Assembly: GCA_021158895.1 (NCBI GenBank)
Contig: JAGGSW010000034.1
Coordinates: 1-17,038 of the forward strand
Source: Candidatus Odinarchaeota archaeon
GTDB taxonomy: Archaea; Asgardarchaeota; Baldrarchaeia; Baldrarchaeales; DXJG01
Reading direction: 5' to 3'
DNA length: 17,038 nt
Shown here: one piece after another, positions 1-8,245 of the stretch
How positions within the stretch are numbered: position 1 is the first letter of the stretch
Layout of the letters: each line of letters starts with the position of its first letter
Notes under the pieces: model-generated
What the model was told of the DNA's origin: nothing
Database searches by the model: none
What the model saw: only the letters and a program-made list of their open reading frames with translations
Made by a program: the position numbers and the translations under genes

Positions 1-200
1 CGGTAATTAGTTAAATGATGATGACAGGTTCACGTTGTTTTTGAGGAATTGTATCGTTCATTTGCAACAAAATGTCTTATACAACATGTTTACGTAAGAT
101 ATTTCGCCGAAATTCATCACATAAATGTTTATTTTAATATACAATCGTAAAATTTATTAACAAAATTTTTAATATTACTCGCGCGAAGGAGGTTGATTTC
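1..200. other. Intergenic leader before proteolipid gene
   Basis: No gene is visible here. All three plus frames meet a stop within the first 12 bases, so no plus-strand gene enters from the left edge. The stretch is AT-rich. It holds a possible TATA-like element (AATTTATTA, 151-159), roughly 25-30 bases before a plausible transcription start near 180, and a strong Shine-Dalgarno site (GGAGGT, 188-193) placed 7 bases before the ATG at 201. The promoter call is weak; the ribosome binding site is clear. Confidence 0.5.
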
Positions 201-641
201 ATGCTGGAAATGTTCCTAGAATATTTGGGTATAACTCTTTCAATCGGATTAGCGGCAATAGGGGCAGGTCTTGCGATCTCAAGCGTGGGTAGCTCACTTA
301 GCGGTGCAATAACAGAAAAACCCGAAACATTCGCAAAGCTTCTGATTCCAGTAGTCTTAGGAGAAGCCATTGCAATATACGGTATGCTAGTATCGTTCAT
401 AATCTTAAGCACTGGTGGAGAACATACATGGGACTTCGCTTTCAAAGCAGTGTGCGCAGGTGCAATTACAGGAGTAACCGGCATGGCATCTGGTATAGGA
501 ATAGCTTCGACAGGAAGTGCTATGGTTGGCGCAATAGCTGAAAAACCAACAGTTTTCAGCAAGTCCATGATAACAGTCGTCCTAGCAGAAGCTATCGCTA
601 TCTATGGTTTGCTAATAGCGTTCATGTTACTGATGCAATAA
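201..641 (+). CDS. atpK: A/V-type ATP synthase subunit K (proteolipid), double hairpin
   Basis: This is the membrane rotor (c-ring) subunit of an archaeal ATP synthase; it carries ions through the membrane and drives rotation. The 146 residues form two tandem helical hairpins (four membrane segments), residues about 8-70 and 79-145. Each repeat has the loop signature GAI(T/A)EKP and a carboxylate in the second helix, E55 in VVLGEAIAIYG and E130 in VVLAEAIAIYG. Both ion-binding glutamates are kept, unlike V-type pumps that lose one per double hairpin. No obvious ET/ES or preceding Gln pattern of Na+-binding rings is seen, so protons are the likelier ion; this is an inference. The ATG at 201 follows GGAGGT by 7 bases. 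A small AtpZ/AtpI-like gene follows after 28 bases, probably in the same transcript. Family assignment is secure. Confidence 0.95.
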   Translation: MLEMFLEYLGITLSIGLAAIGAGLAISSVGSSLSGAITEKPETFAKLLIPVVLGEAIAIYGMLVSFIILSTGGEHTWDFAFKAVCAGAITGVTGMASGIGIASTGSAMVGAIAEKPTVFSKSMITVVLAEAIAIYGLLIAFMLLMQ

Positions 642-669
642 AGAAGTTAATGAGACTACGGGGAGAGAG

Positions 670-897
670 ATGCAAAGAAGCTCTTCAAAAAACAAAAATA
701 GGTCATTAAAAGCGTTTAAAGTACTTGGACTCAGTACCGACCTCCCGATAATGACATTTATCTTAGCTTACATCGGATATGCAACTTTCGGCTGGCAAGC
801 CATCCTGCCATTTGGTTTACTCGGCTATTTCCTAGGAGTACTCTCCATGTATACAATGATAAAACAGTTAGAAAAGGTAGAAAAGAAAAAGCATTAA
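670..897 (+). CDS. Small membrane protein, AtpZ/AtpI-like (putative ATP synthase accessory)
   Basis: A 75-residue protein. A basic, polar N terminus (residues 1-17, rich in S, K, N, R) is followed by two membrane segments, about 24-42 and 45-65, and a charged tail ending EKVEKKKH. The two-helix layout, with Gly and aromatic residues at the turn (GYATFGWQAILPFGLLGY), resembles the AtpI/AtpZ family that accompanies bacterial F-type ATP synthases and is linked to c-ring assembly or Mg2+ handling. I see no sequence motif that proves membership. Its place 28 bases after a c-ring gene supports a role with the rotor. A GGGGAG run at 660-665 lies just before the ATG, with a short spacing. A second protein of the same shape is at 1448-1651, also beside a c-ring gene. 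Gene reality is likely; function is an inference. Confidence 0.6.
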   Translation: MQRSSSKNKNRSLKAFKVLGLSTDLPIMTFILAYIGYATFGWQAILPFGLLGYFLGVLSMYTMIKQLEKVEKKKH

Positions 898-1043
898 AAA
901 CCTCATTACATTTAAATCCTGATATCTATTAAGTTTTCTTGCTATAGTTTAAAAATAACCTTGTAACAGATCAAAAACGAAAGAAAAATACGCTTTCCTT
1001 TCAGATATTTTTATCTTACGTATTCTTGTGCGATATCGGAAAA

Positions 1044-1052
1044 CTTATATAG
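1044..1052 (+). promoter_or_regulatory. TATA box for the single-hairpin proteolipid gene
   Basis: CTTATATAG preceded by a purine-rich BRE-like stretch (GGAAAA) is a good archaeal TATA element. It would place transcription start near 1075, giving an untranslated leader of about 75 bases before the TTG at 1152. It implies that the second proteolipid gene has its own promoter in the 240-base gap after the upstream pair. Assigned by eye only. Confidence 0.45.
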
Positions 1053-1151
1053 AAGAGCCTAAATTATTTATCGCAAACCTAAAACATCGAAAATTAGACG
1101 CGAAAATAAAAAATTACAAAACTAAATCTCATTTATTGGGAGGTTAAACAA

Positions 1152-1376
1152 TTGGAAATGACTGCTGTTGCTTTAGCTGTATTAGGGGCTTCATGTGCTG
1201 TTGGGTTAAGTTCTTTGGGTGCGGGTTTTGGCATAGCATACTCGGGTGCTGCTATGTCTGGAGCTGTAGCAGAGAGGCCTGAGGCCTTTACAAAGAGTTT
1301 AATTGCTGTCGTCTTAGCAGAAGCATTAGCTATATACGGACTCCTAATATCATTCATGATACTGATGCAAATATAA
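1152..1376 (+). CDS. atpK: A/V-type ATP synthase subunit K (proteolipid), single hairpin
   Basis: A second c-ring subunit, 74 residues with one helical hairpin (about 5-32 and 50-73). The loop reads GAVAERPE, and the ion-binding glutamate is E57 in VVLAEALAIYG. It is very similar to the second hairpin of the double-hairpin protein at 201-641, including nearly identical C termini (LLMQ versus ILMQI), so the two look like paralogues. The TTG at 1152 is chosen as start because GGGAGGT (1138-1144) sits 7 bases upstream; the ATG two codons later would be 13 bases away. It is separated from the upstream pair by 250 bases and seems to have its own promoter. It converges with the minus-strand operon ending at 1448. 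The function is secure; whether both proteolipids enter one ring is unknown. Confidence 0.93.
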   Translation: MEMTAVALAVLGASCAVGLSSLGAGFGIAYSGAAMSGAVAERPEAFTKSLIAVVLAEALAIYGLLISFMILMQI

Positions 1377-1447
1377 AGTCCTTAAATTTTCAACAAAGTG
1401 GATAACAAGTGGTAAAAAATAGAAGTTAAAATTTTATTTTGTCTCTC

Positions 1448-1651
1448 TTACCTTTTAATTACTCCAGTCACCCAGAATAGATGAAGCCACATTACAAAAG
1501 TACCAACAAGGGTACCCACTAATATACCAAGAACCTCGTTACCGTATTGTTGTCCAATTATGTATCCAATAGCAGCGAAGATCACGATGTCAAGCACGAT
1601 ACCAGAATATTTAAAAAGTTCACTCCAAGCGGCCCTTTCCTCACTCATCAT
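1448..1651 (-). CDS. Small membrane protein, AtpZ/AtpI-like (putative ATP synthase accessory)
   Basis: A 67-residue protein with a short acidic N terminus (MMSEERAAW) and two membrane segments, about 14-31 and 38-62. Phrases such as YSGIVLDIVIFAAIGYIIG and a Gly-rich second helix (LGILVGTLVGTF) resemble the AtpZ/AtpI type of ATP synthase accessory proteins, better than the 75-residue protein at 670-897 does. It is the last gene of the minus-strand series, 39 bases after ATP synthase subunit C, and a GGAAGGA site lies about 8-10 bases before its ATG. The context fits a role in ATP synthase assembly. The family call rests on topology and resemblance, so it is tentative; a small unrelated membrane protein remains possible. 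Confidence 0.6.
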   Translation of the reverse strand: MMSEERAAWSELFKYSGIVLDIVIFAAIGYIIGQQYGNEVLGILVGTLVGTFVMWLHLFWVTGVIKR

Positions 1652-1690
1652 TGATACGTCCTTCCAAGGGGTTTTGTGATAGAATAATTC

Positions 1691-2755
1691 TTATTCTCCA
1701 TATATTAAGTATTTCCTTATGTGTAGTGGTATAACCTTCTCTTCTTTTCCTACAATTATTGTTTTTAAGTTCTTTATCTCAAACCACTTTAAGTTGAGAT
1801 AACACAATACTGTACCTATCTGGAATGGATATCCAAGTCCTACTTTCCTGCTTATGTCGTAAATAAGTTTATCAAGTTCTACTTCGAAAGCTGTTAACGA
1901 CTTCTCTTCTTCATACATTCTTAAAGCCCTATGCATAACGGTCTCATAGGGGTAGACTGTCAGTGCCTCAGCAGCCTCCGTAATGTTTCTTGCATACAAA
2001 CCTCTCTCTACAGCTTCTTTCTTTAACTTATATTTTGCCTTAAGTAAAAAGTCTTGAATAGTGGAAGGATTAAGATCTAAAGACTTACCTCTCAATATTA
2101 CCTTGATGTTTATTGTATCTATTTCTGTTCCTACTACACGTTCTGCTGCCTGTTTATCTACACCTTTCATGTTATCCTCAATATATCTCCATATTTCTTC
2201 AAAAGCTGTTTTATCAATAGCCACCTCAAGAGGGAAGATGTTTTCAGTTTCTTCATAGTATCTCCATCTTTCTTTTATAGCCTCTTTAAAGATTTTGATT
2301 GGAATAGCATCAATCATTTCTTTTAAATCCTTTTTCCTTAATAGTCCCTCACATAAATCCCTTGTAAGAGTATCAACAGGTATCACATATCGCATAGCTT
2401 CCTCTAACGGTAAATTCGCAGCCTTAACTCTTATAAGAGTCTTAAGTGTTCTAGCCTCAAATTTCATCCGTACATTATCTAGGAACGTCCGTACTTTGTT
2501 GGGAGAAGACCTATAAACAGCATTAAAAGCTTCTATAAAGTCTTCGGAGAAAACCCTATCTAGACTTCTTGAATTTATTTCTTCAAAAGGTAGCTCAGCT
2601 AGTCTTGGACCGTAAGGGCTTTGCTCCAATAGTCTTACCATGGTTTGGAAACTCTCAGCACCAATCAAAGAATCTATAGCTTCTTTGGTAAGTAATCTAC
2701 CCATCATTCCTCTGACTTTCGCATTTATATAAGCATATTTCGCTACACTACCCAC
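1691..2755 (-). CDS. atpC: A/V-type ATP synthase subunit C
   Basis: Subunit C (AhaC/NtpC, the V-ATPase d or AC39 family) is the funnel that joins the central shaft to the c-ring. The 354-residue length is normal. The opening KYAYINAKVRGMMGRLL and the following QTMVRLLEQSPYGPRL match the first helical repeat of the family, and the end (GYPFQIGTVLCYLNLKWFEIKNLKTI) is the characteristic C-terminal block in which the chain folds back to the membrane-facing end. The GTG at 2755 is taken as start because the family pattern begins immediately after it; a modest GAAGGA site lies just upstream. It follows nuoN by 44 bases and precedes the AtpZ-like gene by 39, so an ATP synthase rotor gene is embedded in the operon of the ion-pumping hydrogenase. 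It carries no signal peptide or membrane segment. Confidence 0.93.
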   Translation of the reverse strand: MGSVAKYAYINAKVRGMMGRLLTKEAIDSLIGAESFQTMVRLLEQSPYGPRLAELPFEEINSRSLDRVFSEDFIEAFNAVYRSSPNKVRTFLDNVRMKFEARTLKTLIRVKAANLPLEEAMRYVIPVDTLTRDLCEGLLRKKDLKEMIDAIPIKIFKEAIKERWRYYEETENIFPLEVAIDKTAFEEIWRYIEDNMKGVDKQAAERVVGTEIDTINIKVILRGKSLDLNPSTIQDFLLKAKYKLKKEAVERGLYARNITEAAEALTVYPYETVMHRALRMYEEEKSLTAFEVELDKLIYDISRKVGLGYPFQIGTVLCYLNLKWFEIKNLKTIIVGKEEKVIPLHIRKYLIYGE

Positions 2756-2799
2756 TTTCCTTCACCGTTATAAAGAAAAATAATTAGGAATTAAAAATG

Positions 2800-4293
2800 T
2801 TACATTTTAAGTACAGCTTCTGCTGCTTTCTCAGCAATTTCTACTGCCGGCTCCCACCAAATACCTATGAAGAGTATCTGAATAGTCAGGATAACTAGGG
2901 GTATCAATATCGGCAATGGAGCTTCTCTTATATGTTCCATTTCTTTCCTTGGCTCAGCAAATATTATAATGTGTATTAATCGTAAATAATAGGCTACTGA
3001 GAAAGCGCTGTTAATAAGAGTTAAAGCTGCAAGCACCAGTTGTTTACCCTTAACAGCTCCCCATATTATCATAAACTTTGAAACAAATCCATTTAGCCCT
3101 GGAACTCCTGCAATAGCTAAACATCCCATAAAGAAACAGAATGCAGTAACAGGCATCTTGCGTCCTATACCCCTAAGTTCATCCAAGTTTCTGGTACCTA
3201 ACTCATGGATGAAAGCCCCTGCACAAAGGAATAACATCCCCTTCATTATGGAATGGTTAAGTATGTGAAGAAGCCCTCCAGCCACACCTATTGTAGCTGC
3301 TGCTTCACCTACGCCATTCATCATTCCCACAGATAAACCTGCAAAAATGTACCCTATGTTCACTATGCTGGAATATGCTAACAGTCTTTTGATATCTTCT
3401 TGAAGTAACGCCATTATGTTGCCCACAGTCATGGTTAGAACTGCAAAGACAGCAATTATTGTTCCGTAATCCAATACTGTAACTGGGAAAGCAAGAAGTA
3501 AGATACGTAAAATACCATATACACCAGTTTTGATGACTACTCCCGATAACATAGCGCTAATTGAGCTGGGTGCAGCTGGGTGCGCATCTGGTAGCCAAGT
3601 GTGTAGTGGTACTATTGATGCTTTAACCCCAAACCCTATCACTAGCATACCTATTATAATGTATAGAGATGGATTTGCCTCTGTACTTAGCAAAGCTTGG
3701 TGTAGAGCTTCGAAATTAAGTGTTCCAGTAAGCCCATATAAAAGTGATATTGCATAAAGTAGGGTAGCGGAGCCGAAAGCTGACATTATAAGGTATTTGA
3801 AGCCTGCTTCTACAGGCTCCCATGTTTCTTTTCGGAATGAAACAAGCGTGTAACTTGACAAGCTCATTAACTCCCAAGCAACAAAGAGTGTAAACAGATC
3901 TCCAGCATATACTACTAAATTCATTCCACCAATTAGAGCTAATAGAAGTGCATAATATTTGTCGAGCCCTGTGTCCTTTTCCATATATGCAATACTGTAT
4001 ATTGTTACTAGAAAACCTAGGTTGCTGAAGACAAGAGACATAAACCAGCTTAACATATCAACCCTAAGACAAGCTCCTGTAGGAGGCTCAAATAGATAAA
4101 ACGTGATCGTACCTTGTGTGGAAACAGTCTGGTAGAGATTCACCACCGATACTATATTTCCCAATGCTATTACTGCTGCAATGTAATCTCTGGCCCTTTC
4201 AATGCCCATTTTCCTCAAGATTATACTGAGTAGTGGGATTGCAATAGCACCTAAAAATGGTATTAATAAGGGGTATAATATTTCCTGCATCAT
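2800..4293 (-). CDS. nuoN: NuoN-like antiporter subunit of the Nuo-type hydrogenase complex
   Basis: One of three antiporter-like (Mrp/Nuo) membrane subunits thought to translocate ions. About 497 residues and around 14 membrane segments. From the ATG at 4293, the key residues are E141 in VAWELMSLSSY (TM5), K224 in GFGVKASIVPLH (TM7) and K255 in SGVVIKTGVYG (TM8), all as in working complex I subunits. HTWLPDAHPAAPS and the second inverted repeat (LAYSSIVNIGY, LHILNHSIMKG) are typical. A GTG at 4302 would extend the protein by three residues and overlap nuoM, but GGTGGT directly before the ATG favours 4293, which leaves one base after the nuoM stop. The gene could equally be named as a hydrogenase antiporter subunit. 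Fourth membrane-arm partner in order after nuoJ, K, L and M. Confidence 0.93.
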   Translation of the reverse strand: MMQEILYPLLIPFLGAIAIPLLSIILRKMGIERARDYIAAVIALGNIVSVVNLYQTVSTQGTITFYLFEPPTGACLRVDMLSWFMSLVFSNLGFLVTIYSIAYMEKDTGLDKYYALLLALIGGMNLVVYAGDLFTLFVAWELMSLSSYTLVSFRKETWEPVEAGFKYLIMSAFGSATLLYAISLLYGLTGTLNFEALHQALLSTEANPSLYIIIGMLVIGFGVKASIVPLHTWLPDAHPAAPSSISAMLSGVVIKTGVYGILRILLLAFPVTVLDYGTIIAVFAVLTMTVGNIMALLQEDIKRLLAYSSIVNIGYIFAGLSVGMMNGVGEAAATIGVAGGLLHILNHSIMKGMLFLCAGAFIHELGTRNLDELRGIGRKMPVTAFCFFMGCLAIAGVPGLNGFVSKFMIIWGAVKGKQLVLAALTLINSAFSVAYYLRLIHIIIFAEPRKEMEHIREAPLPILIPLVILTIQILFIGIWWEPAVEIAEKAAEAVLKM

Positions 4294-4294
4294 T

Positions 4295-5815
4295 TTAACC
4301 ACCGATCAATTTTTCTATTTCTTCAGCAGCTGGAACTAATATTCTTAATACAAGATCAGGGTAGAAACCTAACAGTATTGCAAGGAAAGCCAGAAGAGCC
4401 ATGGGCGCCAACATAGTAAGAGGAGGTTCCTTGACGTTTTCAAACTCTTCTCTCGGTGGGCCGAAGAACACTCTTCTTATCATCCAGAGGATATAGCCAG
4501 CTGTTATGACAGTGGATATCACAGCTATCACTGCAAGTATCAACATTGGTATACTCCAAGACCCAGCTCCAGATGCAGCTATAAAGGCACCTGCAAATAT
4601 TAAGACTTCACTAACGAACCCGCTGAGAGGCGGTACGCCAACCATGGATAACCCAGCTATCAATGTTATTGTCGCGGTTATTGGCATTTTCCCAGCTAGT
4701 CCTCCAAGTTTATCCATATCTCTGCCCTTTATTTGATCGATTTGATGCATCAGAACTCCTGCGACCATGAAGAGAAGACCTTTACTTATTGCATGATTTA
4801 CGATATGAAACATTGAACCACTTATTCCGGTTGCTGTACCCGCTGCTAACCCTAAGAACATGTAGCCCATTTGAGATATACTTGAATATGCTAGCATTCT
4901 CTTAAAGTCTTTTTGAGCTAGGGCTAGTACGCCACCATAGATCATTGTTATAACTGCTATCGTCATGAAGGTAGTGGTATATATAACAAATGTTGTCCCG
5001 AAGAATGTTAGAAGGATTCTAGCAATTGCGTAGACTCCACATTCACTCATAACACCTGAAAGAATAACACTTATTGGGGTTGGGGCTTCTGAATAAGTAT
5101 CTGGCAACCAGCTATGTAACGGAAATAACGCCATTTTCACTGCGAAACCAAGCATAAAGAGAGCCACTATCAGTTTAAGAGTTGAAGCTGGAGCTGCCGC
5201 TATACCGCTGACCATTTCTGTTGCATATAAATCGAATGTTGCTGTAAGACTCCATGTGGCTGCGATGCCTAAAATTATACATATAGCACCTAAATGGGTG
5301 AACATGAAATACTTAAAAGCTATCAACTGGGCTTTTTCTGACGTGCCCCAGCGGGCAACTAGTAACCATGATGGAATTAACATTATTTCCCAGAATATGT
5401 AGAATTGAACCAAGTTTGTTGCCAGAACAACACCAACCATACCTGCTATGTATAGAAGCAAAAGTGCAAAGTAAAGTTCCTGGTTATGTTCACGTGACAT
5501 GTACTCTATGGAATAAAGTGTTGCAAGTGTGCATAATAGTAATATCATCCCTACGATGGGAGTACTTAGGTTATCTGCTCGTAACCCAAAGGTTAGAAAT
5601 GGTGCGCCAAACATTTCAGCCCATGTATATGTCTCAACGTATAAGTTTTCTTTAAGAACTGCAGGTACCACAGATAGTGAAAATATCGTTAGAGATATCA
5701 GCGAGAAAGTAAACGCTAGCCATCCAGCAGCTTTTGTTGACCGCTTACCTACAGCATAAACTATTGGTGCACCAACAACAAGCAACACAATCATGATTAA
5801 AAGCGAGCCACTCAT
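4295..5815 (-). CDS. nuoM: NuoM-like antiporter subunit of the Nuo-type hydrogenase complex
   Basis: Second antiporter-like subunit of the membrane arm, 506 residues and about 14 membrane segments. TM5 keeps E143 (YIFWEIMLIPSW) and TM7 keeps K227 (GFAVKMALFPLH), followed by SWLPDTYSEAPTPIS. An oddity is TM8: the position that is a lysine in E. coli NuoM (K265) is a glutamate here, E258 in LSGVMSECGVYA, whereas the NuoN and NuoL homologues beside it keep the lysine. The second half is regular (LAYSSISQMGYM, HIVNHAISKGLLF, VPPLSGFVSE). AGGAGGG lies just upstream of the ATG at 5815, and the gap from nuoL is 12 bases. The coding frame is intact. Assignment to NuoM rather than another antiporter paralogue rests on gene order and length. 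Confidence 0.93.
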   Translation of the reverse strand: MSGSLLIMIVLLVVGAPIVYAVGKRSTKAAGWLAFTFSLISLTIFSLSVVPAVLKENLYVETYTWAEMFGAPFLTFGLRADNLSTPIVGMILLLCTLATLYSIEYMSREHNQELYFALLLLYIAGMVGVVLATNLVQFYIFWEIMLIPSWLLVARWGTSEKAQLIAFKYFMFTHLGAICIILGIAATWSLTATFDLYATEMVSGIAAAPASTLKLIVALFMLGFAVKMALFPLHSWLPDTYSEAPTPISVILSGVMSECGVYAIARILLTFFGTTFVIYTTTFMTIAVITMIYGGVLALAQKDFKRMLAYSSISQMGYMFLGLAAGTATGISGSMFHIVNHAISKGLLFMVAGVLMHQIDQIKGRDMDKLGGLAGKMPITATITLIAGLSMVGVPPLSGFVSEVLIFAGAFIAASGAGSWSIPMLILAVIAVISTVITAGYILWMIRRVFFGPPREEFENVKEPPLTMLAPMALLAFLAILLGFYPDLVLRILVPAAEEIEKLIGG

Positions 5816-5827
5816 TCTTTTCCCTCC

Positions 5828-7921
5828 TTATCCGAAGAGTAATAGTAATAGTATTGCAATTATGCCCAGCATTGCAGCAATCATATTATAGTTTAAATCG
5901 CCAGTATGTGTTTTTCTAAACGCTTGACTGAAGCTACGTACAACCCATGCTAACGCGTAGTTAAATCTATCAATTATAGCTTGATCAAAGAACTTGTAAA
6001 CTGCGTTGCTAAGTTTTATGAAACCTCCAACAATCACTTTCATATAGAAATCGTTAATATACCATCTATTGTAGAAGAAACTATGTACAGCCCTGAAGAA
6101 TCCATGCTTTTCTAAGAATTCTTCTGGATCTATCTTGCGACTCCAGTAGAAGTAGTATGCAGGAATTCCTCCCAGAGCAAGTGCACCTAATGTCATGAAA
6201 ATCGTCGGAGATGTTACAGTTTTTACAAGGATTTCAAATGAAGCATGAACATCTACTCTTTCCCAACCTTTTAGCATAAATACTTGGAATGCTGGGGCAA
6301 GTAAGCCACCTATGACCGACACAGCAGCTAAAACAGCCAATGGAACCCACATCACCGGAGGAGCTTCATGTATGTGTTCTCCCCTGCGCTTTCTTTCCTT
6401 AATGTACTCACTTTCAGGCCATATGAATATTATAGCTATTAGTCTAATACTGTAGAATAGTGTCATTGCAGCAGTTATCACTGCTATAAATAATAGAATG
6501 TAGCCAGTTGCACCAATAATTGCATAGCCATGTTGGTAAGCTTCTTCTGCTAAGACCCATGCAGCATCAAATATTGATTCTTTTGACCAGAAGCCACTGA
6601 AGGGGGGTATACCAGCAAGTGACAATGCACCTATAAACATACACTTGTAGGTTATTGGCATATATTGTTTTAATCCACCCATTTCGAACATGTCTTTTGT
6701 TTCGGTAGCATGTAAAATGGCGCCAGCTGAAAGGAACAAGAGAGCTTTGAAAACTGCATGTGACATTAAGTGGAATGTTCCAGCGTAGTATCCTTCAGCT
6801 ATTTCTCCAGCAACATAACCTGTTAACCCTCCTATTCCAAGCGCAAGCATCATGTACCCTATTTGTGAAATCGTCGAGTAAGCTAATACTTTTTTAACTT
6901 CTCTTGCTACCATTCCCATCGTTGCAGCTAGAAAAGCTGTAAAAGCACCTATGCATGCAACTACCAATGAAAATGTGCATAAAGCGTTTGTAAGGTTAGT
7001 TGCTTCGAACACTTCAACAAATATTGGTAGTACTCGGGCAACTAAGTAAACACCAGCCTTTACCATTGTTGCAGCATGTATGAGTGCGGAAACTGTTGTT
7101 GGACCTGCCATAGCTTCAGGCAACCATACATGTAGTGGGAATTGAGCGCTCTTACCTACTGGCCCACCAAAAAGTAAAATTATCGTAGGTATTAGTAATC
7201 CATTTGCTACAAGTAGCCTTACCCATTCCACCTGTTCTCTAAGCTCTAAAAAGTTAAATGTTGGGTTCCCAGTTCTTAGAGTTGAAGCATATATTGTTAA
7301 TATCGCTATTAGGAGGGCTACATCTCCTACACGTGTTGTAATAAAAGCTTTCATTCCACACATGGCGTTATATTCGCCCTCAGTTTTATAGTCTGGGACT
7401 GGGCTAGGTTCTTTCTTCTTATGCCAGAAACCTATCAAAGCATAAGAACATAGACCAACGATTTCCCATCCTATAAACATTTGTAGGAAGTTATTGGATA
7501 TAACTAGAAGAACCATTCCTCCAATGAAGAAGTTCTTGAAGAACCAGTATCTGGTTAAGTCTGGGTCTCCATGCATGTATCCTAGCGCGTACACCATAAT
7601 CAAGGCGCCAAGACCGCCTGCAATGTTTGCCATAAATACACTGAGTGGGTCGACGAGAACTCCCATTTCAATACCTAATTTAGAAATCCACACCACTTTT
7701 GACTCGTAAGGAATGCTGCCAAGCACTTTGCCAGTAAACCAGTTTACTACTTGCCCGGCAAAAATATCGGGCACCATTGAAAGACCAAATATAAAGCCGA
7801 CTATGCTGAATAGAACTGCTCCATAGTCTCTTACCTTATGGTTAATTTTTGCTAATAAAGGTGTTAAAATGGCTCCTATTACAGGAATACCCCAACATAG
7901 CCACGGTGCTAGAGGCAACAT
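5828..7921 (-). CDS. nuoL: NuoL-like antiporter subunit with lateral helix
   Basis: Largest antiporter-like subunit, 697 residues. The core (to about residue 500) contains E153 in FIGWEIVGLCSY (TM5), K257 in PVGKSAQFPLHVWLP (TM7) and the TM8 segment SALIHAATMVKAGVY with K288. SKESIFDAAW and the long C-terminal extension (FFYNRWYINDFY, then a stretch about 600-697 ending in a final hydrophobic helix) show the lateral amphipathic helix that in complex I runs along the membrane arm and clamps the other antiporters. Its presence indicates that the arm is built like complex I, not like the short Ech arm. The ATG at 7921 has AGGAGGG about 10 bases upstream, lying across the nuoK stop. Length and motifs are normal. 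Confidence 0.95.
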   Translation of the reverse strand: MLPLAPWLCWGIPVIGAILTPLLAKINHKVRDYGAVLFSIVGFIFGLSMVPDIFAGQVVNWFTGKVLGSIPYESKVVWISKLGIEMGVLVDPLSVFMANIAGGLGALIMVYALGYMHGDPDLTRYWFFKNFFIGGMVLLVISNNFLQMFIGWEIVGLCSYALIGFWHKKKEPSPVPDYKTEGEYNAMCGMKAFITTRVGDVALLIAILTIYASTLRTGNPTFNFLELREQVEWVRLLVANGLLIPTIILLFGGPVGKSAQFPLHVWLPEAMAGPTTVSALIHAATMVKAGVYLVARVLPIFVEVFEATNLTNALCTFSLVVACIGAFTAFLAATMGMVAREVKKVLAYSTISQIGYMMLALGIGGLTGYVAGEIAEGYYAGTFHLMSHAVFKALLFLSAGAILHATETKDMFEMGGLKQYMPITYKCMFIGALSLAGIPPFSGFWSKESIFDAAWVLAEEAYQHGYAIIGATGYILLFIAVITAAMTLFYSIRLIAIIFIWPESEYIKERKRRGEHIHEAPPVMWVPLAVLAAVSVIGGLLAPAFQVFMLKGWERVDVHASFEILVKTVTSPTIFMTLGALALGGIPAYYFYWSRKIDPEEFLEKHGFFRAVHSFFYNRWYINDFYMKVIVGGFIKLSNAVYKFFDQAIIDRFNYALAWVVRSFSQAFRKTHTGDLNYNMIAAMLGIIAILLLLLFG

Positions 7922-7936
7922 AGCTCAACAGCCCTC

Positions 7937-8245
7937 CTACCATTTTAATCTTCTCATCTTTCTAACATCAAGTGTTCTATAGTGTCGGTACACGAGAAGT
8001 GTAAGTGATAGCGCTAGAGCAATTACTCCTGCTCCAACACCAATGGAAACTATAACATAAGTACGGGCCAAAGGATCTAATCCTGCAGTCGTTGTACTAA
8101 GGGCAATGAAATTTAGATGGGCGGCATTGAGCAATATCTCAACGCCTATTATCATTTTAATAAGGTTTCTTTTGGTAGCTAAACAATATAATCCTATCGA
8201 GTAAAGTATCGCAGATGCAGCCAGATACCAATTCAACCCTATCAT
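7937..8245 (-). CDS. nuoK: NuoK-like membrane subunit
   Basis: 102 residues, three membrane segments (about 5-23, 28-49 and 61-86). It belongs to the NuoK/MrpC family that links the antiporter row to the NuoH/A/J end. The conserved TM2 glutamate is present (E36 in MIIGVEILLNAAHLNFI). The second conserved glutamate of complex I (E72 in E. coli, TM3) is missing: by eye alignment the position is A72 in VSIGVGAGVIALAL. The ATG overlaps the nuoJ stop as ATGA (8242-8245), so translation is probably coupled, and nuoL begins 15 bases after the nuoK stop. Family assignment is secure from the TM2 signature and gene order. Confidence 0.93.
   Translation of the reverse strand: MIGLNWYLAASAILYSIGLYCLATKRNLIKMIIGVEILLNAAHLNFIALSTTTAGLDPLARTYVIVSIGVGAGVIALALSLTLLVYRHYRTLDVRKMRRLKW

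Noticed and set aside
134..568. 144-codon open frame on the minus strand over the first proteolipid gene
   Set aside because: It is the antisense of a highly conserved, ribosome-site-preceded gene; its composition is that of a shadow frame.
5368..5655. 95-codon plus-strand open frame inside nuoM
   Set aside because: It is a shadow of the membrane-protein gene on the other strand, with no recognisable domain.
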